From an uncultured Flavobacteriaceae bacterium (GTDB lineage: Bacteria; Bacteroidota; Bacteroidia; Flavobacteriales; Flavobacteriaceae), in contig CANLVG010000004.1 of the NCBI GenBank assembly GCA_947494565.1, positions 124,001 through 188,000 of the forward strand: a DNA stretch of 64,000 nt. Direction: 5' to 3'. The notes below the pieces were generated by a model, which saw only the letters and a list, made by a program, of their open reading frames with translations, had not been told where the DNA came from and ran no database searches. Shown here piece after piece: positions 35,505 through 44,036 of this stretch. Positions within the stretch are counted from its first letter, which is position 1, and every line of letters begins with the position of its first letter. Both the position numbers and the translations under genes were made by a program.

Positions 35505-35912
35505 TCATTGTTCGTTGTTCTGTTGGCGTTCTACATAGTCTTCAAAGGCTTTCTCACCCTCTTCCTTCCAAAAGTCATCGTAGAATTCCCATTTTGAAAA
35601 ATCACTTTGACATGAATCTTTTTTCCACTCCTTGAACGAGCGACGCGATTTTTTTGAAGGTTTTTTGTGGCCTTTGCCTTCAAAATTGCCGAACAATAAC
35701 TTGGCCATGACCAGAATACCGACAGCTTTCCAATAGCCCAGACTCGGGAGTCCGAATACGTCCGGCATCAACCAATTCCACAATAGCATAAATCCATATC
35801 CGAATAGCAAAATGAAGATCGCCGCGGCAATGACCATAAAAATTACCTTGAAGAACCCTTTAAAGAAGGTTTCCACTTTGGTTTTGACTTGATGTTCTAC
35901 ATATTTTTCCAT
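35505..35912 (-). CDS. small membrane protein co-transcribed with a sigma factor
   Basis: Encodes 135 residues: a short cytoplasmic-type N-terminus, a strong hydrophobic helix (about 22-47), a second weaker helical segment (about 58-76), then a very basic stretch (KGHKKPSKKSRRSFKEWKK) and an acidic tail. It starts 10 nt after the sigma-factor stop, so the pair is an operon. The position is where an anti-sigma factor might be, but I see no zinc-binding or ASD-like anti-sigma motif. Function unknown. Confidence 0.6.
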   Translation of the reverse strand: MEKYVEHQVKTKVETFFKGFFKVIFMVIAAAIFILLFGYGFMLLWNWLMPDVFGLPSLGYWKAVGILVMAKLLFGNFEGKGHKKPSKKSRRSFKEWKKDSCQSDFSKWEFYDDFWKEEGEKAFEDYVERQQNNEQ

Positions 35913-35922
35913 ATCGTTTTTT

Positions 35923-36462
35923 TTAGTTCGTAAATTCTTTTTTTGTCTTTAATTCTTTATACAAAATCGCGATGGCACGATGACGCCGCGACATTAAGGT
36001 ACCTGCGGGAATTCCGGTTTCTACCGAAAGTTCCTTATAGGTGAATCCTTCAAAATCAATAGCCCTTATGATGTTCTTGTAGTCGGGCTTCAAGTTCCTA
36101 AGAGCCTGCTTTAATGCTTTTTTGGCCGATTCAGAATAGCTGTTGTCGGAAGGACCGTATAGGAGTTCGGTAAATTCCATTAGCCGGTTTTCGATCTCGC
36201 CTTCAGCACTGATTTCCCTTTTTTTGGAGCGCATCAAGTCGATGACCTTATTGCGGATGGAGTTGTAGACAAATCCGGCAATATTATCGATAGGTGAAAG
36301 GTTATCGGGTCTTGATAATATTTTAAGGGCAACATCTTGAATAATATCCTCCGCATCACGATCTGCAGTATCGTCTATGCGCGATTGCGTATATACCTTC
36401 AAGGACTGATACTCCTTTTTGAAAAAGGCTTTGAGGTTATTGTGATTTTGGTTGTCGGACAT
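35923..36462 (-). CDS. ECF-like RNA polymerase sigma factor
   Basis: A 179-residue sigma-70 family factor. Region 2 spans about 15-90 (AEDIIQDVALKILSR and FVYNSIRNKVIDLMRSKKRE), and region 4 about 120-170, with the helix-turn-helix FEGFTYKELSVETGIPAGTLMSRRHRA. There is no region 1 or 3, as in ECF factors. It would direct RNA polymerase to a small set of promoters, probably with control by the adjacent membrane protein or by an unlinked factor. It is divergent from the polyprenyl synthase gene. Confidence 0.87.
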   Translation of the reverse strand: MSDNQNHNNLKAFFKKEYQSLKVYTQSRIDDTADRDAEDIIQDVALKILSRPDNLSPIDNIAGFVYNSIRNKVIDLMRSKKREISAEGEIENRLMEFTELLYGPSDNSYSESAKKALKQALRNLKPDYKNIIRAIDFEGFTYKELSVETGIPAGTLMSRRHRAIAILYKELKTKKEFTN

Positions 36463-36619
36463 TTTTCAAGGTCACTTTGGACGTATCTTCACCTATAGAG
36501 ACGAAGTTTTTCAAAGCTATTGCATTTTCGCTACGCTTTTTTTGATTTTGTAGTTGTGCCATGCGATAGAGGTGTGTTCATTTCGTAATTTGGATGTATT
36601 TTTGAAGAAAATCAGCTGC

Positions 36620-37594
36620 ATGCATGCCATCGAGTATTACCGAAATGAATTCATTTCATATCTAGAATCGAAAACAACCACCAAAGAACCCGTTAATCTT
36701 TATGAACCGATAACCTATATCCTGAATTTAGGGGGTAAACGGCTGCGTCCTGTGCTGGTGCTGATGGCAACGGAGGTTTTCGGTACCGATTACCGCAAGG
36801 CCATGGATGCCGCTCTTGCCATAGAGGTATTTCATAATTTTTCATTGGTCCATGATGATATCATGGACGATGCGCCATTACGTCGGGGAAGGGAGACTGT
36901 GCATGAGAAGTGGGATGTGAATACAGGTATTTTATCGGGAGATGCGATGTTGATTACGGCCTATCAGTTATTCGAGAATTATGCGGGCCCAACATTCCGC
37001 GATTTGGCGCAGCTTTTCAGTAAAACGGCCATAGCCGTGTGCGAAGGCCAACAGTATGATGTGGATTTTGAAACCCGGGACGATGTTACGGTCGAGGAGT
37101 ATCTCAAAATGATTGAATATAAGACCGCGGTCTTAGTAGGTGCCGCTTTGAAAATGGGCGCTATCGTCGCGGATGCTTCACCACAAGAGCGTGTTGGTAT
37201 TTATGACTTTGGAAGAAATCTTGGGATTGCCTTTCAACTACAAGATGACTATTTGGATGCATTCGGAAACCCCAAAACTTTTGGGAAGCAAGTGGGCGGT
37301 GACATTATAGAGAACAAGAAGACCTACCTCTATTTAAAGGGGGTAGCACTAGGAAGCGAGCTTGAACGAAAGGCTATTCTTGACCTGTACTCCATTCAGC
37401 CCAAAAACCCGGAGGCCAAGGTCGCTTCTATAAAGGAAATCTTTTTATCAAGTGGAGCAGCGGAGCAAACCAAACTTGCCATTGCGAACTATACCGAAAG
37501 TGCTTTCAAAACCTTGAGCGAACTTGATATCAGCCCCGAGAAAAAGGCTCTTTTACATGAATTCGGCGCGAATTTAATGAAACGGAAAGACTAG
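36620..37594 (+). CDS. trans-polyprenyl diphosphate synthase
   Basis: ATG 36620 gives 324 residues, the usual length; the upstream in-frame start adds 22 unconserved residues. It condenses isopentenyl diphosphate with allylic diphosphates. Both Asp-rich magnesium motifs are present: HDDIMDDAPLRRG (Asp79-Asp84) and QLQDDYLDAFG, together with GGKRLRP near the N-terminus. The product could be geranylgeranyl diphosphate for carotenoids or a longer chain for menaquinone; I do not assign chain length. The stop is only 2 nt from the stop of the convergent CRTAC1-type gene. Confidence 0.9.
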   Translation: MHAIEYYRNEFISYLESKTTTKEPVNLYEPITYILNLGGKRLRPVLVLMATEVFGTDYRKAMDAALAIEVFHNFSLVHDDIMDDAPLRRGRETVHEKWDVNTGILSGDAMLITAYQLFENYAGPTFRDLAQLFSKTAIAVCEGQQYDVDFETRDDVTVEEYLKMIEYKTAVLVGAALKMGAIVADASPQERVGIYDFGRNLGIAFQLQDDYLDAFGNPKTFGKQVGGDIIENKKTYLYLKGVALGSELERKAILDLYSIQPKNPEAKVASIKEIFLSSGAAEQTKLAIANYTESAFKTLSELDISPEKKALLHEFGANLMKRKD

Positions 37595-37596
37595 GG

Positions 37597-39285
37597 TCAG
37601 GAGGATTTCCGTTTCGATTTTCTTCTAAAAAAAACACCTCCTAAAAGTAGGGCCACGGCCAACGCCCCAATAGTAACTCCGAAAGGATAGTTTGTTGGTC
37701 TCTCCGATTCGGTAATGGTCAGCAGCGTATTGATCGGCTGGTCTGTCAAGAGTTGTAGGTGTCCCCCGGGCCATATCACCTTTAAAGAATCAATAGTGCT
37801 CGCTTGCCCGAGTCCGAAATGGGCAATAATGGAATTCTGCGAGAGATGACTCGACCCTCCACCATCGATTTCGCGTATCATTCGAATACCGTTTGCAACG
37901 ACTTCAACTCGAGCTCCAATTCCGTTTTTATCCGAATCAATACCATTTAAGGCCACCTTTGACCAGTTTCCGCTTACGGCGTCATTGCGCAGCAATCGGG
38001 TGTGGGATGCGGTCGGATAGTTCTGTACCGCTTTTTGATTGACGACCAGAATATCTAGGTCACCGTCATTTTCCATATCGAAAACTGCCGATCCGCGTCC
38101 AATACCGTAATCATTTGTACCAGACTCCCTGCCCTTTTCAATAAATCTAAAATCCTTGTTTTCAAAATAAAAATTCCCCATGGGAGTGCAATTGGGATTC
38201 AAATCGCCGTTTGCCACGTAAAGGTCCAAATCACCATCGTGATCGAAGTCGGCAAAGTTAGCGCCCCAGCTTATGGCAAAACTATAGGCGCCAAGTTCTT
38301 TGGCCTGATCGACAAAGGGTGCCCCGTCTCCTTGATTGACCATGAAGAGGTTGAATTTGATGTTGGTCACGTAGTAATCCAGCAGTCCGTCATTGTTGTA
38401 ATCGCCTACCGCTGATCCCATGGCGTTTTCTTTCAGGTCCATCCCTGTTTGTTCGCTAACATCATCAAAACGGGCGCTCGGATATTGATTTTTATAAAGA
38501 AAATTGGGCACGGCCTTGTAACCGAAATCCTGATTGACGAGAAGGTCTTGGTTCCCGTCATTATCAAAGTCGGTGAATACGGCCCCGAACCCGAAACCCT
38601 GATGGTTTATGCCATAGTCTTCGGATACGTTTTCGAATTTTTTGCCCTCTCGGTTTAGTAGAAGATACGGCTTCGCGGTCTGGTTGGCGCTCACAATAGT
38701 GGCATCTTTTAGCACGCCTAGGGTGCCTTCGAAGTTTTGGAAATAATTCCCCACAAAGAGATCAGGAAACCCGTCGGCATTGAAGTCCCCAAAACTGCCT
38801 CCCGTACTAAACGAATTGAAGTCATCCAATCCGAATTCAGTAGTGACATCTTCAAAGGTGCTATTGCCTTTGTTCAGAAAGAGTAGATTTTTTGCTCTTG
38901 GAATAACATTGGTGCCATCAGTGGTATTGATCGTGGTGATAAACAGATCTCTAAATCCATCACGGTTCACATCGGCACTCACTGCCCCTTGTGTGACAAA
39001 ACCTTGGCTTGATTCGAGTCCTGAGCGGTCATAAATATCCGTAAAGGTACCATCGCCATTGTTGAGGTAGAGCACATCCGTTGCGGTGCCACTAGTAATA
39101 AAAAGATCTTCGTAACCGTCATTGTTTAGGTCAAATACGGTCACTCCTCCTCCAAAAGTGCCTTCATAAACTTCAAAACGATGGTCGATACCCGCTGATT
39201 CGGTAATATCGGTAAACGACTTTTGCCCGCACACGGTGAAGGTCACGTAAAGAAAAAACAACGTGATTAAGACCGTTTGTTTCAT
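37597..39285 (-). CDS. CRTAC1/ASPIC-UnbV protein with VCBS/FG-GAP repeats and C-terminal anchor
   Basis: The ATG at 39285 gives 562 residues; it overlaps the upstream stop as ATGA, so translation is coupled. After a signal peptide (ending near VCGQ), seven or more calcium-binding FG-GAP/VCBS repeats follow (for example DLNNDGYEDLFI, DVNRDGFRDLFI, DFDHDGDLDLYV), a beta-propeller signature. Residues about 410-510 form the ASPIC/UnbV domain, then a single membrane helix (about 530-550) and a basic tail, suggesting membrane anchoring or C-terminal sorting. Proteins of this type are thought to bind ligands or partners; no enzymatic role is visible. It is last in the SusC-SusD operon. Confidence 0.85.
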   Translation of the reverse strand: MKQTVLITLFFLYVTFTVCGQKSFTDITESAGIDHRFEVYEGTFGGGVTVFDLNNDGYEDLFITSGTATDVLYLNNGDGTFTDIYDRSGLESSQGFVTQGAVSADVNRDGFRDLFITTINTTDGTNVIPRAKNLLFLNKGNSTFEDVTTEFGLDDFNSFSTGGSFGDFNADGFPDLFVGNYFQNFEGTLGVLKDATIVSANQTAKPYLLLNREGKKFENVSEDYGINHQGFGFGAVFTDFDNDGNQDLLVNQDFGYKAVPNFLYKNQYPSARFDDVSEQTGMDLKENAMGSAVGDYNNDGLLDYYVTNIKFNLFMVNQGDGAPFVDQAKELGAYSFAISWGANFADFDHDGDLDLYVANGDLNPNCTPMGNFYFENKDFRFIEKGRESGTNDYGIGRGSAVFDMENDGDLDILVVNQKAVQNYPTASHTRLLRNDAVSGNWSKVALNGIDSDKNGIGARVEVVANGIRMIREIDGGGSSHLSQNSIIAHFGLGQASTIDSLKVIWPGGHLQLLTDQPINTLLTITESERPTNYPFGVTIGALAVALLLGGVFFRRKSKRKSS

Positions 39286-40622
39286 TGGTTTACTTTCCAT
39301 TGAAGGTTCAATACGTTCTGGGCTACTTTTTTCCCTTTTTCCAATCCCACTTCATTATCGTGGGGAATATGAATACCTCCATAAAATCTGGAATCAGCCG
39401 TTTCTTGGGCAGCTTCCCAGAAGGAGTTGAATTCCCTGTTGACAAAATCGGTATCACGGACTTCGTCACGTTCGCGCCCTTCATGTGCTCGGTCGATAAA
39501 ATGAAAAGGTGTTCCAAAGGTATCTTCTAGCACCACGGCAGCCGTCGCTGCTTGAATCGCGTGACCCGACGGGAAGGCTGGAAAAGGTGGGTCGGGCCAG
39601 AATGACTCCCATTCTTGATCGATGTATTTCGGTACAAAGGTATTGGCCCGTTCGGTAAAGAAATGATACTTCCATTCCCAACATTTGATAAAGGCATCGG
39701 CTACTGCAATACCGACTTTGGCATAGGTCTCGACGCAGGTTATCATGGGGGGATTTTTTTGCGCAATGGCCAAGGAGGTGATATAGTAGGAGTGACCCGG
39801 AGGGGTGAACGTTACATCGGGGTCGTCTCCCCACCATATCGCTGCCTCTTTTTCCTCTTGGGTCAGTATCAGATCTTTTTGGTACACTTGATTGAATTGC
39901 TCGTAATAAGGAGAGCCTGGCAAGGTATCGTATGGGATCATTTCCGGTAGTGGAAGGTCCCTATTGCCCTGTACAAAAGTTCTGTTTTCGCCCCAGTGAG
40001 GGTGCAGCGGGTGGTGGCTGAACGATTGGGCGAACAAAGGGGGTTTCCAAGACCCCGGCCGCTCGGGATGTTGCATTTCCTTATCGAAATTTCGGAGATA
40101 CCCTCGATGTCCACCATCGGTTTTTGACCATTCAAAAATGGCATCGGCTACCGCTCGACCAAAGGCCACTGAACGTTCGGCGATGGAAATATCTTCAAGC
40201 TTTTCCGAAAAACTTTGATAGATTGCCGTTTCAAGGGAATCCACTTTTTTCTTATTCTCGTCCGAGGTCTGTACGTAGATCGTTTGTATAATGGAGGCTT
40301 GGGCGGCATTGAGGCAAAGTACCCAATCATAGGTCGCTTCCTTATCGGGTTGTGGAAGTTGTTCAAGTCCGTTCAACTGACCGAGCATGGAATTATGGCC
40401 GGGATATCCGTGGACGATGGACTCATAACCGGTCAAGCCAATATAAGCAAAACCCCGCGAGGCGAAAGTGGGGGAGTTCGCGGGGGTGTATTGGGTGATA
40501 TGGGTCGCCATTTTGGCCCATTCGAGGGCTACCTCTTGTTCGGAATAGTCATGTTGCTCGGAACAGCCAAAACCAAGGCAAGCAAGTAAATATAAAACGG
40601 CATATGGGCGTGTTGTTTTCAT
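39282..40622 (-). CDS. vanadium-dependent haloperoxidase / PAP2-type lipoprotein
   Basis: A 446-residue lipoprotein (lipobox GFGC, Cys20) started at ATG 40622, which overlaps the previous stop as ATGA. The full vanadate/phosphate-binding signature is present: Lys318 with Arg325 (first motif), Pro351-Ser-Gly-His354, and Ser411-Arg412-x5-His418-x3-Asp422. Vanadium haloperoxidases and class A acid phosphatases share this site, so either halide oxidation with peroxide or phosphate-ester hydrolysis is possible. The first motif lacks the usual Arg-Pro pair (Pro is at 331). Being in an operon with SusC/SusD suggests it acts on the imported substrate. Confidence 0.83.
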   Translation of the reverse strand: MKTTRPYAVLYLLACLGFGCSEQHDYSEQEVALEWAKMATHITQYTPANSPTFASRGFAYIGLTGYESIVHGYPGHNSMLGQLNGLEQLPQPDKEATYDWVLCLNAAQASIIQTIYVQTSDENKKKVDSLETAIYQSFSEKLEDISIAERSVAFGRAVADAIFEWSKTDGGHRGYLRNFDKEMQHPERPGSWKPPLFAQSFSHHPLHPHWGENRTFVQGNRDLPLPEMIPYDTLPGSPYYEQFNQVYQKDLILTQEEKEAAIWWGDDPDVTFTPPGHSYYITSLAIAQKNPPMITCVETYAKVGIAVADAFIKCWEWKYHFFTERANTFVPKYIDQEWESFWPDPPFPAFPSGHAIQAATAAVVLEDTFGTPFHFIDRAHEGRERDEVRDTDFVNREFNSFWEAAQETADSRFYGGIHIPHDNEVGLEKGKKVAQNVLNLQWKVNQ

Positions 40623-43600
40623 TTTTCCTTCTGCATTGAAATCCTGAAGGTTTTCAGTGGTTTTCCATAGATTGCTAAAAACAAGATGTCGTCGATCCAT
40701 TGTGCGCTACGCACATTACCCCTGATATCAAGGCCCGAGGCCTTTTGGTCAAGATACTTAAATTTTCCTTTTCCATCCCCCAGTAAGAGCGTGCCGTAAT
40801 TGGCGTCGAATTTTCCGAGGCGCAATTTAAAATAGTCATTGTTGCCCAATAGAAGCAAGTCTAGGTTTCCATCTTGATCGATATCGGAAACTGAAATGGC
40901 ATATACCGGGGCATACTGGGCTTGTTTGGGGAGTTCGGCCGTTTTGTACGTGCCATCATCCTGGCTTAGCCATAGGGTAGTTTCCATGTGGTCGGCTTTT
41001 AATTTTTGAGAATCTTTCAATTCATCGTCGCCAAAGATATCGGCCAAGGTCGCATTGGCATAACTACTATAGCTGGTGTATTTTGAACGCTTGCTTGCCA
41101 GTTGTCCTAAGAGCTCATCGCGTGTGAGGTAGGGGTAGCTTTTACCTTGGATATAATAACTGAAAATAGGGTCTATTGAACCATTTTGATCAAAATCGTT
41201 GTAATCAAGTGTCGCGGGCTCACCCGAACTGACCTTAAATTGGGTGTTGGTGCCCATATTACCTGCGATGATATCGGGTCTTCCATCATGATTCAGGTCT
41301 GCCGTTGCCAGGGTATTCCACCAGCCGAATAATGGACGCTCAAAATAGTAATCTGTTTTGTCCGTCAAAATACTATCCGAATTGATAAAAATGGAAACCG
41401 GGGTCCACTCCCCGGCGATAAGCAGATCTTTACGCTGATTACCATCAAAATCCATCCATTTGGCATCCGTTACCATGCCAAAATCAAGTAATTCGGGTGC
41501 TATGGTAGAGGTTGCGTCCTTAAAATTTCCTTTTCCGTCGTTTAATAGGATATAACTTTTAGGGGTTGCAGGGTAGCTACCGGGAATGACCCGCCCGCCC
41601 ACAAAAATATCGATATGGCCATCATTGTCAATGTCGTTTTCAGCAATGGCACCTGTACTTTGTCTTAAATCAGGTAAAGCCCCGGCAGACTTCACGAAAC
41701 CTCCTTTTCCGTCACCGAGATATAATCGGTCTTTTAGGCGAATGTCATCTGCGGTGAAGTTATGATAACCCCCACTAGCGATATAAAGGTCTTGATTTCC
41801 GTCACCGTCGGCATCAAAAATCCGAAGGTCCGTGTCATGACGCTCCTTATCTTTTTCAAAATCCGGGACGCCTGATGTAAGGAAGCGCTGGTTTCCGCCC
41901 TGTAGGAATAGTTGTGCTGATTGCCCTTGTGTGCCCCCGATTACGATATCCTCCAAACCGTCTTTATTGACATCCCCCTTGGCCATTGCGGGACCTGAAT
42001 GTGAAGGTTGTGCGATAAGAAGCGACTGTCTCTTAAAATCATTGACCGAAGCTGCCTTATTTACGAAAGATATGGGGCTTGATATTTCGGTTAGAAGCGG
42101 GACCGATTTCTCTTTCTTAGGAAGTGTATTTTCTGCAGCGGCCTCTTCCAAAACCAAGATTTGATTCGAGGGGATTTCTTTTATCACTTGCCGGAGACCT
42201 GAATTCCACCGGATTAAAAGCGAATCGATCTGCTTCGTATCCCCTAAGCCAAAGTGCAAAAGCGAAGAGACCGTAGAAAGATAGCCCCGCGCGGGAGACT
42301 GTTCTAGGTGTTGTTGTTTGTCCTTATAAAAAATCGAGACTTTCGCACCAATCCCATTCGTATTTCCGTTATTACCCTGGAGTTTTACGGCAAGGTAGTT
42401 ACGGCCCTTTTTTTGCGTTTCATTTCTATAGACAAATGCGGGTGTATTGATGTTATTGACTACGATATCCAAGTCTCCATCATTGTCTAGATCGGCATAG
42501 GCGGCTCCGCTACTGTTGGCAGGTTGGTCCATTCCAAAAGCATCCGTGACATTCGTGAAATCGATGCCATTAGTATTCGAGAATATATAGTTGGTCAGAT
42601 TCGATGAAGGCATTTGTTCTATGATATTGAGAACATCGGTACGCTGTAACCGTCCTTTCGATTGCACATAATTCTCCATGTAGTTGATGAAATCGAGATT
42701 GGTATAATCACGGAAATAACCATTGGTTACGAATAGGTCTTTGTCGCCGTCATTGTCATAGTCCGCAAATAGCGGTGCCCAGCTCCAATCGGTGTTGGAG
42801 ATGCCACTCAATTGCCCCACCTCGCTAAAAGTGCCATTGCCATTGTTCAGTTGTAGCATGTTCCGCATGTACTGATAATGGAACCCACTGCGAAGATTGA
42901 GGTCAAATTTCTCGTAATTATCAGGGGCCAGAAGTAGTTTTTGGCGTTTGTTATCCTCTGGGAGCATATCTAGCGTAAAGATATCCGTAAGGCCGTCATT
43001 GTTGATGTCGGCAATATCGTTGCCCATTGAAAAATGACTGATATGGCCCAGTTGCTCCTTGAGACCGTTGGTAAAGGTGCCATCTTTGTTGTTGAGGTAG
43101 AGGTAATCGGGAATGGTGTAGTCGTTGGAGACATAAAAGTCTACCCAATCGTCGCCATTGATGTCGCCTATACCTATACCGAGACCATAGGTCAGGGCCG
43201 ATCCGCTGATTCCTGATTTGACAGTGACGTCTTTAAAAACCCCTTTATCTTGTTCAAAAAGCCGAATTCCTTGCAATTGATCGTCTTTTTTCAAGAATTC
43301 GGCGGTGCTTGTTTCGTTTAAAACGGGTGCTGATTTCGGGTTATGGTTGAGTAAAATAAGGTCAAGATCGTCATCGCGATCATAGTCGAAAAAGTAGGCC
43401 TGATTGCTAAATGCAGGACTGTTCAGCCCGTAAGCGGCCGCTTGTTCCTTAAAGATAGGGACATTGTTCGCATCCACACCTTGATTGATAAACAGTTGGT
43501 TTTGTCTTTTTTGCGGGGGTAAGGCTCCCGAGTAGCATAAATACAGATCCAGTTTACCATCACCATTGACGTCAGCAGCTGTAATTCCGGTTTTCCAAGG

Positions 43601-43963
43601 ACCTGGTCTACCTGAAACCTTGGCTTTTGCCGTGACATCTTCAAACGTCAAGTTGCCAGTGTTGAGATAGAATTTGTTTTCACCCATATTGGAGGTGAAA
43701 TAGAGGTCGATAAGTCCATCGTCGTTAAAATCGCCCGCTGCAACACCGCCACCGTTATAGAGGTATTCATACATGAGTACGTTGGCGTTTAGACTTTCGG
43801 TGAGTTTGTTTTGAAAGTGGATATTGGTTTTTTCCGGAGGTAGTAACGAAAAGAGGGCGTCTGGTGTTTCGGTCTTTTCAGGCGCGTTTTGGGTTGCGTT
43901 TTCTTTACAGCCGATACTCGCGAAAAGGAGTAAGATACCAATCAGTAAATACGGCTTCTGCAT
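40619..43963 (-). CDS. large VCBS/FG-GAP repeat lipoprotein with ASPIC/UnbV domain
   Basis: An 1114-residue lipoprotein (lipobox SIGC, Cys19). It holds many VCBS/FG-GAP repeats in two blocks (about 60-510 and 640-1100): typical strings are DFNDDGLIDLYF, DVNGDGKLDLYL, DYDNDGDKDLFV, DADGDGNQDLYI. Between them is an ASPIC/UnbV-like domain (about 530-620, with GIGAKVSI and ARGYLSTVSSLLHFGLG). Such tandem beta-propellers bind calcium and often bind carbohydrate or protein. It lies between susD and the haloperoxidase gene; a hairpin at 43980-44009 separates it from susD, probably lowering its expression relative to SusC/SusD. Confidence 0.85.
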   Translation of the reverse strand: MQKPYLLIGILLLFASIGCKENATQNAPEKTETPDALFSLLPPEKTNIHFQNKLTESLNANVLMYEYLYNGGGVAAGDFNDDGLIDLYFTSNMGENKFYLNTGNLTFEDVTAKAKVSGRPGPWKTGITAADVNGDGKLDLYLCYSGALPPQKRQNQLFINQGVDANNVPIFKEQAAAYGLNSPAFSNQAYFFDYDRDDDLDLILLNHNPKSAPVLNETSTAEFLKKDDQLQGIRLFEQDKGVFKDVTVKSGISGSALTYGLGIGIGDINGDDWVDFYVSNDYTIPDYLYLNNKDGTFTNGLKEQLGHISHFSMGNDIADINNDGLTDIFTLDMLPEDNKRQKLLLAPDNYEKFDLNLRSGFHYQYMRNMLQLNNGNGTFSEVGQLSGISNTDWSWAPLFADYDNDGDKDLFVTNGYFRDYTNLDFINYMENYVQSKGRLQRTDVLNIIEQMPSSNLTNYIFSNTNGIDFTNVTDAFGMDQPANSSGAAYADLDNDGDLDIVVNNINTPAFVYRNETQKKGRNYLAVKLQGNNGNTNGIGAKVSIFYKDKQQHLEQSPARGYLSTVSSLLHFGLGDTKQIDSLLIRWNSGLRQVIKEIPSNQILVLEEAAAENTLPKKEKSVPLLTEISSPISFVNKAASVNDFKRQSLLIAQPSHSGPAMAKGDVNKDGLEDIVIGGTQGQSAQLFLQGGNQRFLTSGVPDFEKDKERHDTDLRIFDADGDGNQDLYIASGGYHNFTADDIRLKDRLYLGDGKGGFVKSAGALPDLRQSTGAIAENDIDNDGHIDIFVGGRVIPGSYPATPKSYILLNDGKGNFKDATSTIAPELLDFGMVTDAKWMDFDGNQRKDLLIAGEWTPVSIFINSDSILTDKTDYYFERPLFGWWNTLATADLNHDGRPDIIAGNMGTNTQFKVSSGEPATLDYNDFDQNGSIDPIFSYYIQGKSYPYLTRDELLGQLASKRSKYTSYSSYANATLADIFGDDELKDSQKLKADHMETTLWLSQDDGTYKTAELPKQAQYAPVYAISVSDIDQDGNLDLLLLGNNDYFKLRLGKFDANYGTLLLGDGKGKFKYLDQKASGLDIRGNVRSAQWIDDILFLAIYGKPLKTFRISMQKEK

Positions 43964-43979
43964 AGTCTTGTAAAAATAG

Positions 43980-44009
43980 AAAAATCTATCCCAAACGAGA
44001 TAGATTTTT
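43980..44009 (-). terminator. hairpin between susD and the VCBS lipoprotein gene
   Basis: A perfect 11-bp stem (AAAAATCTATC / GATAGATTTTT) with an 8-nt loop, followed leftward by CTATTTTTAC. It resembles a leaky rho-independent terminator that would give more SusC/SusD than downstream product. Confidence 0.75.
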
Positions 44010-44036
44010 CCATGATCTCCATCATTAAATTAGGAG

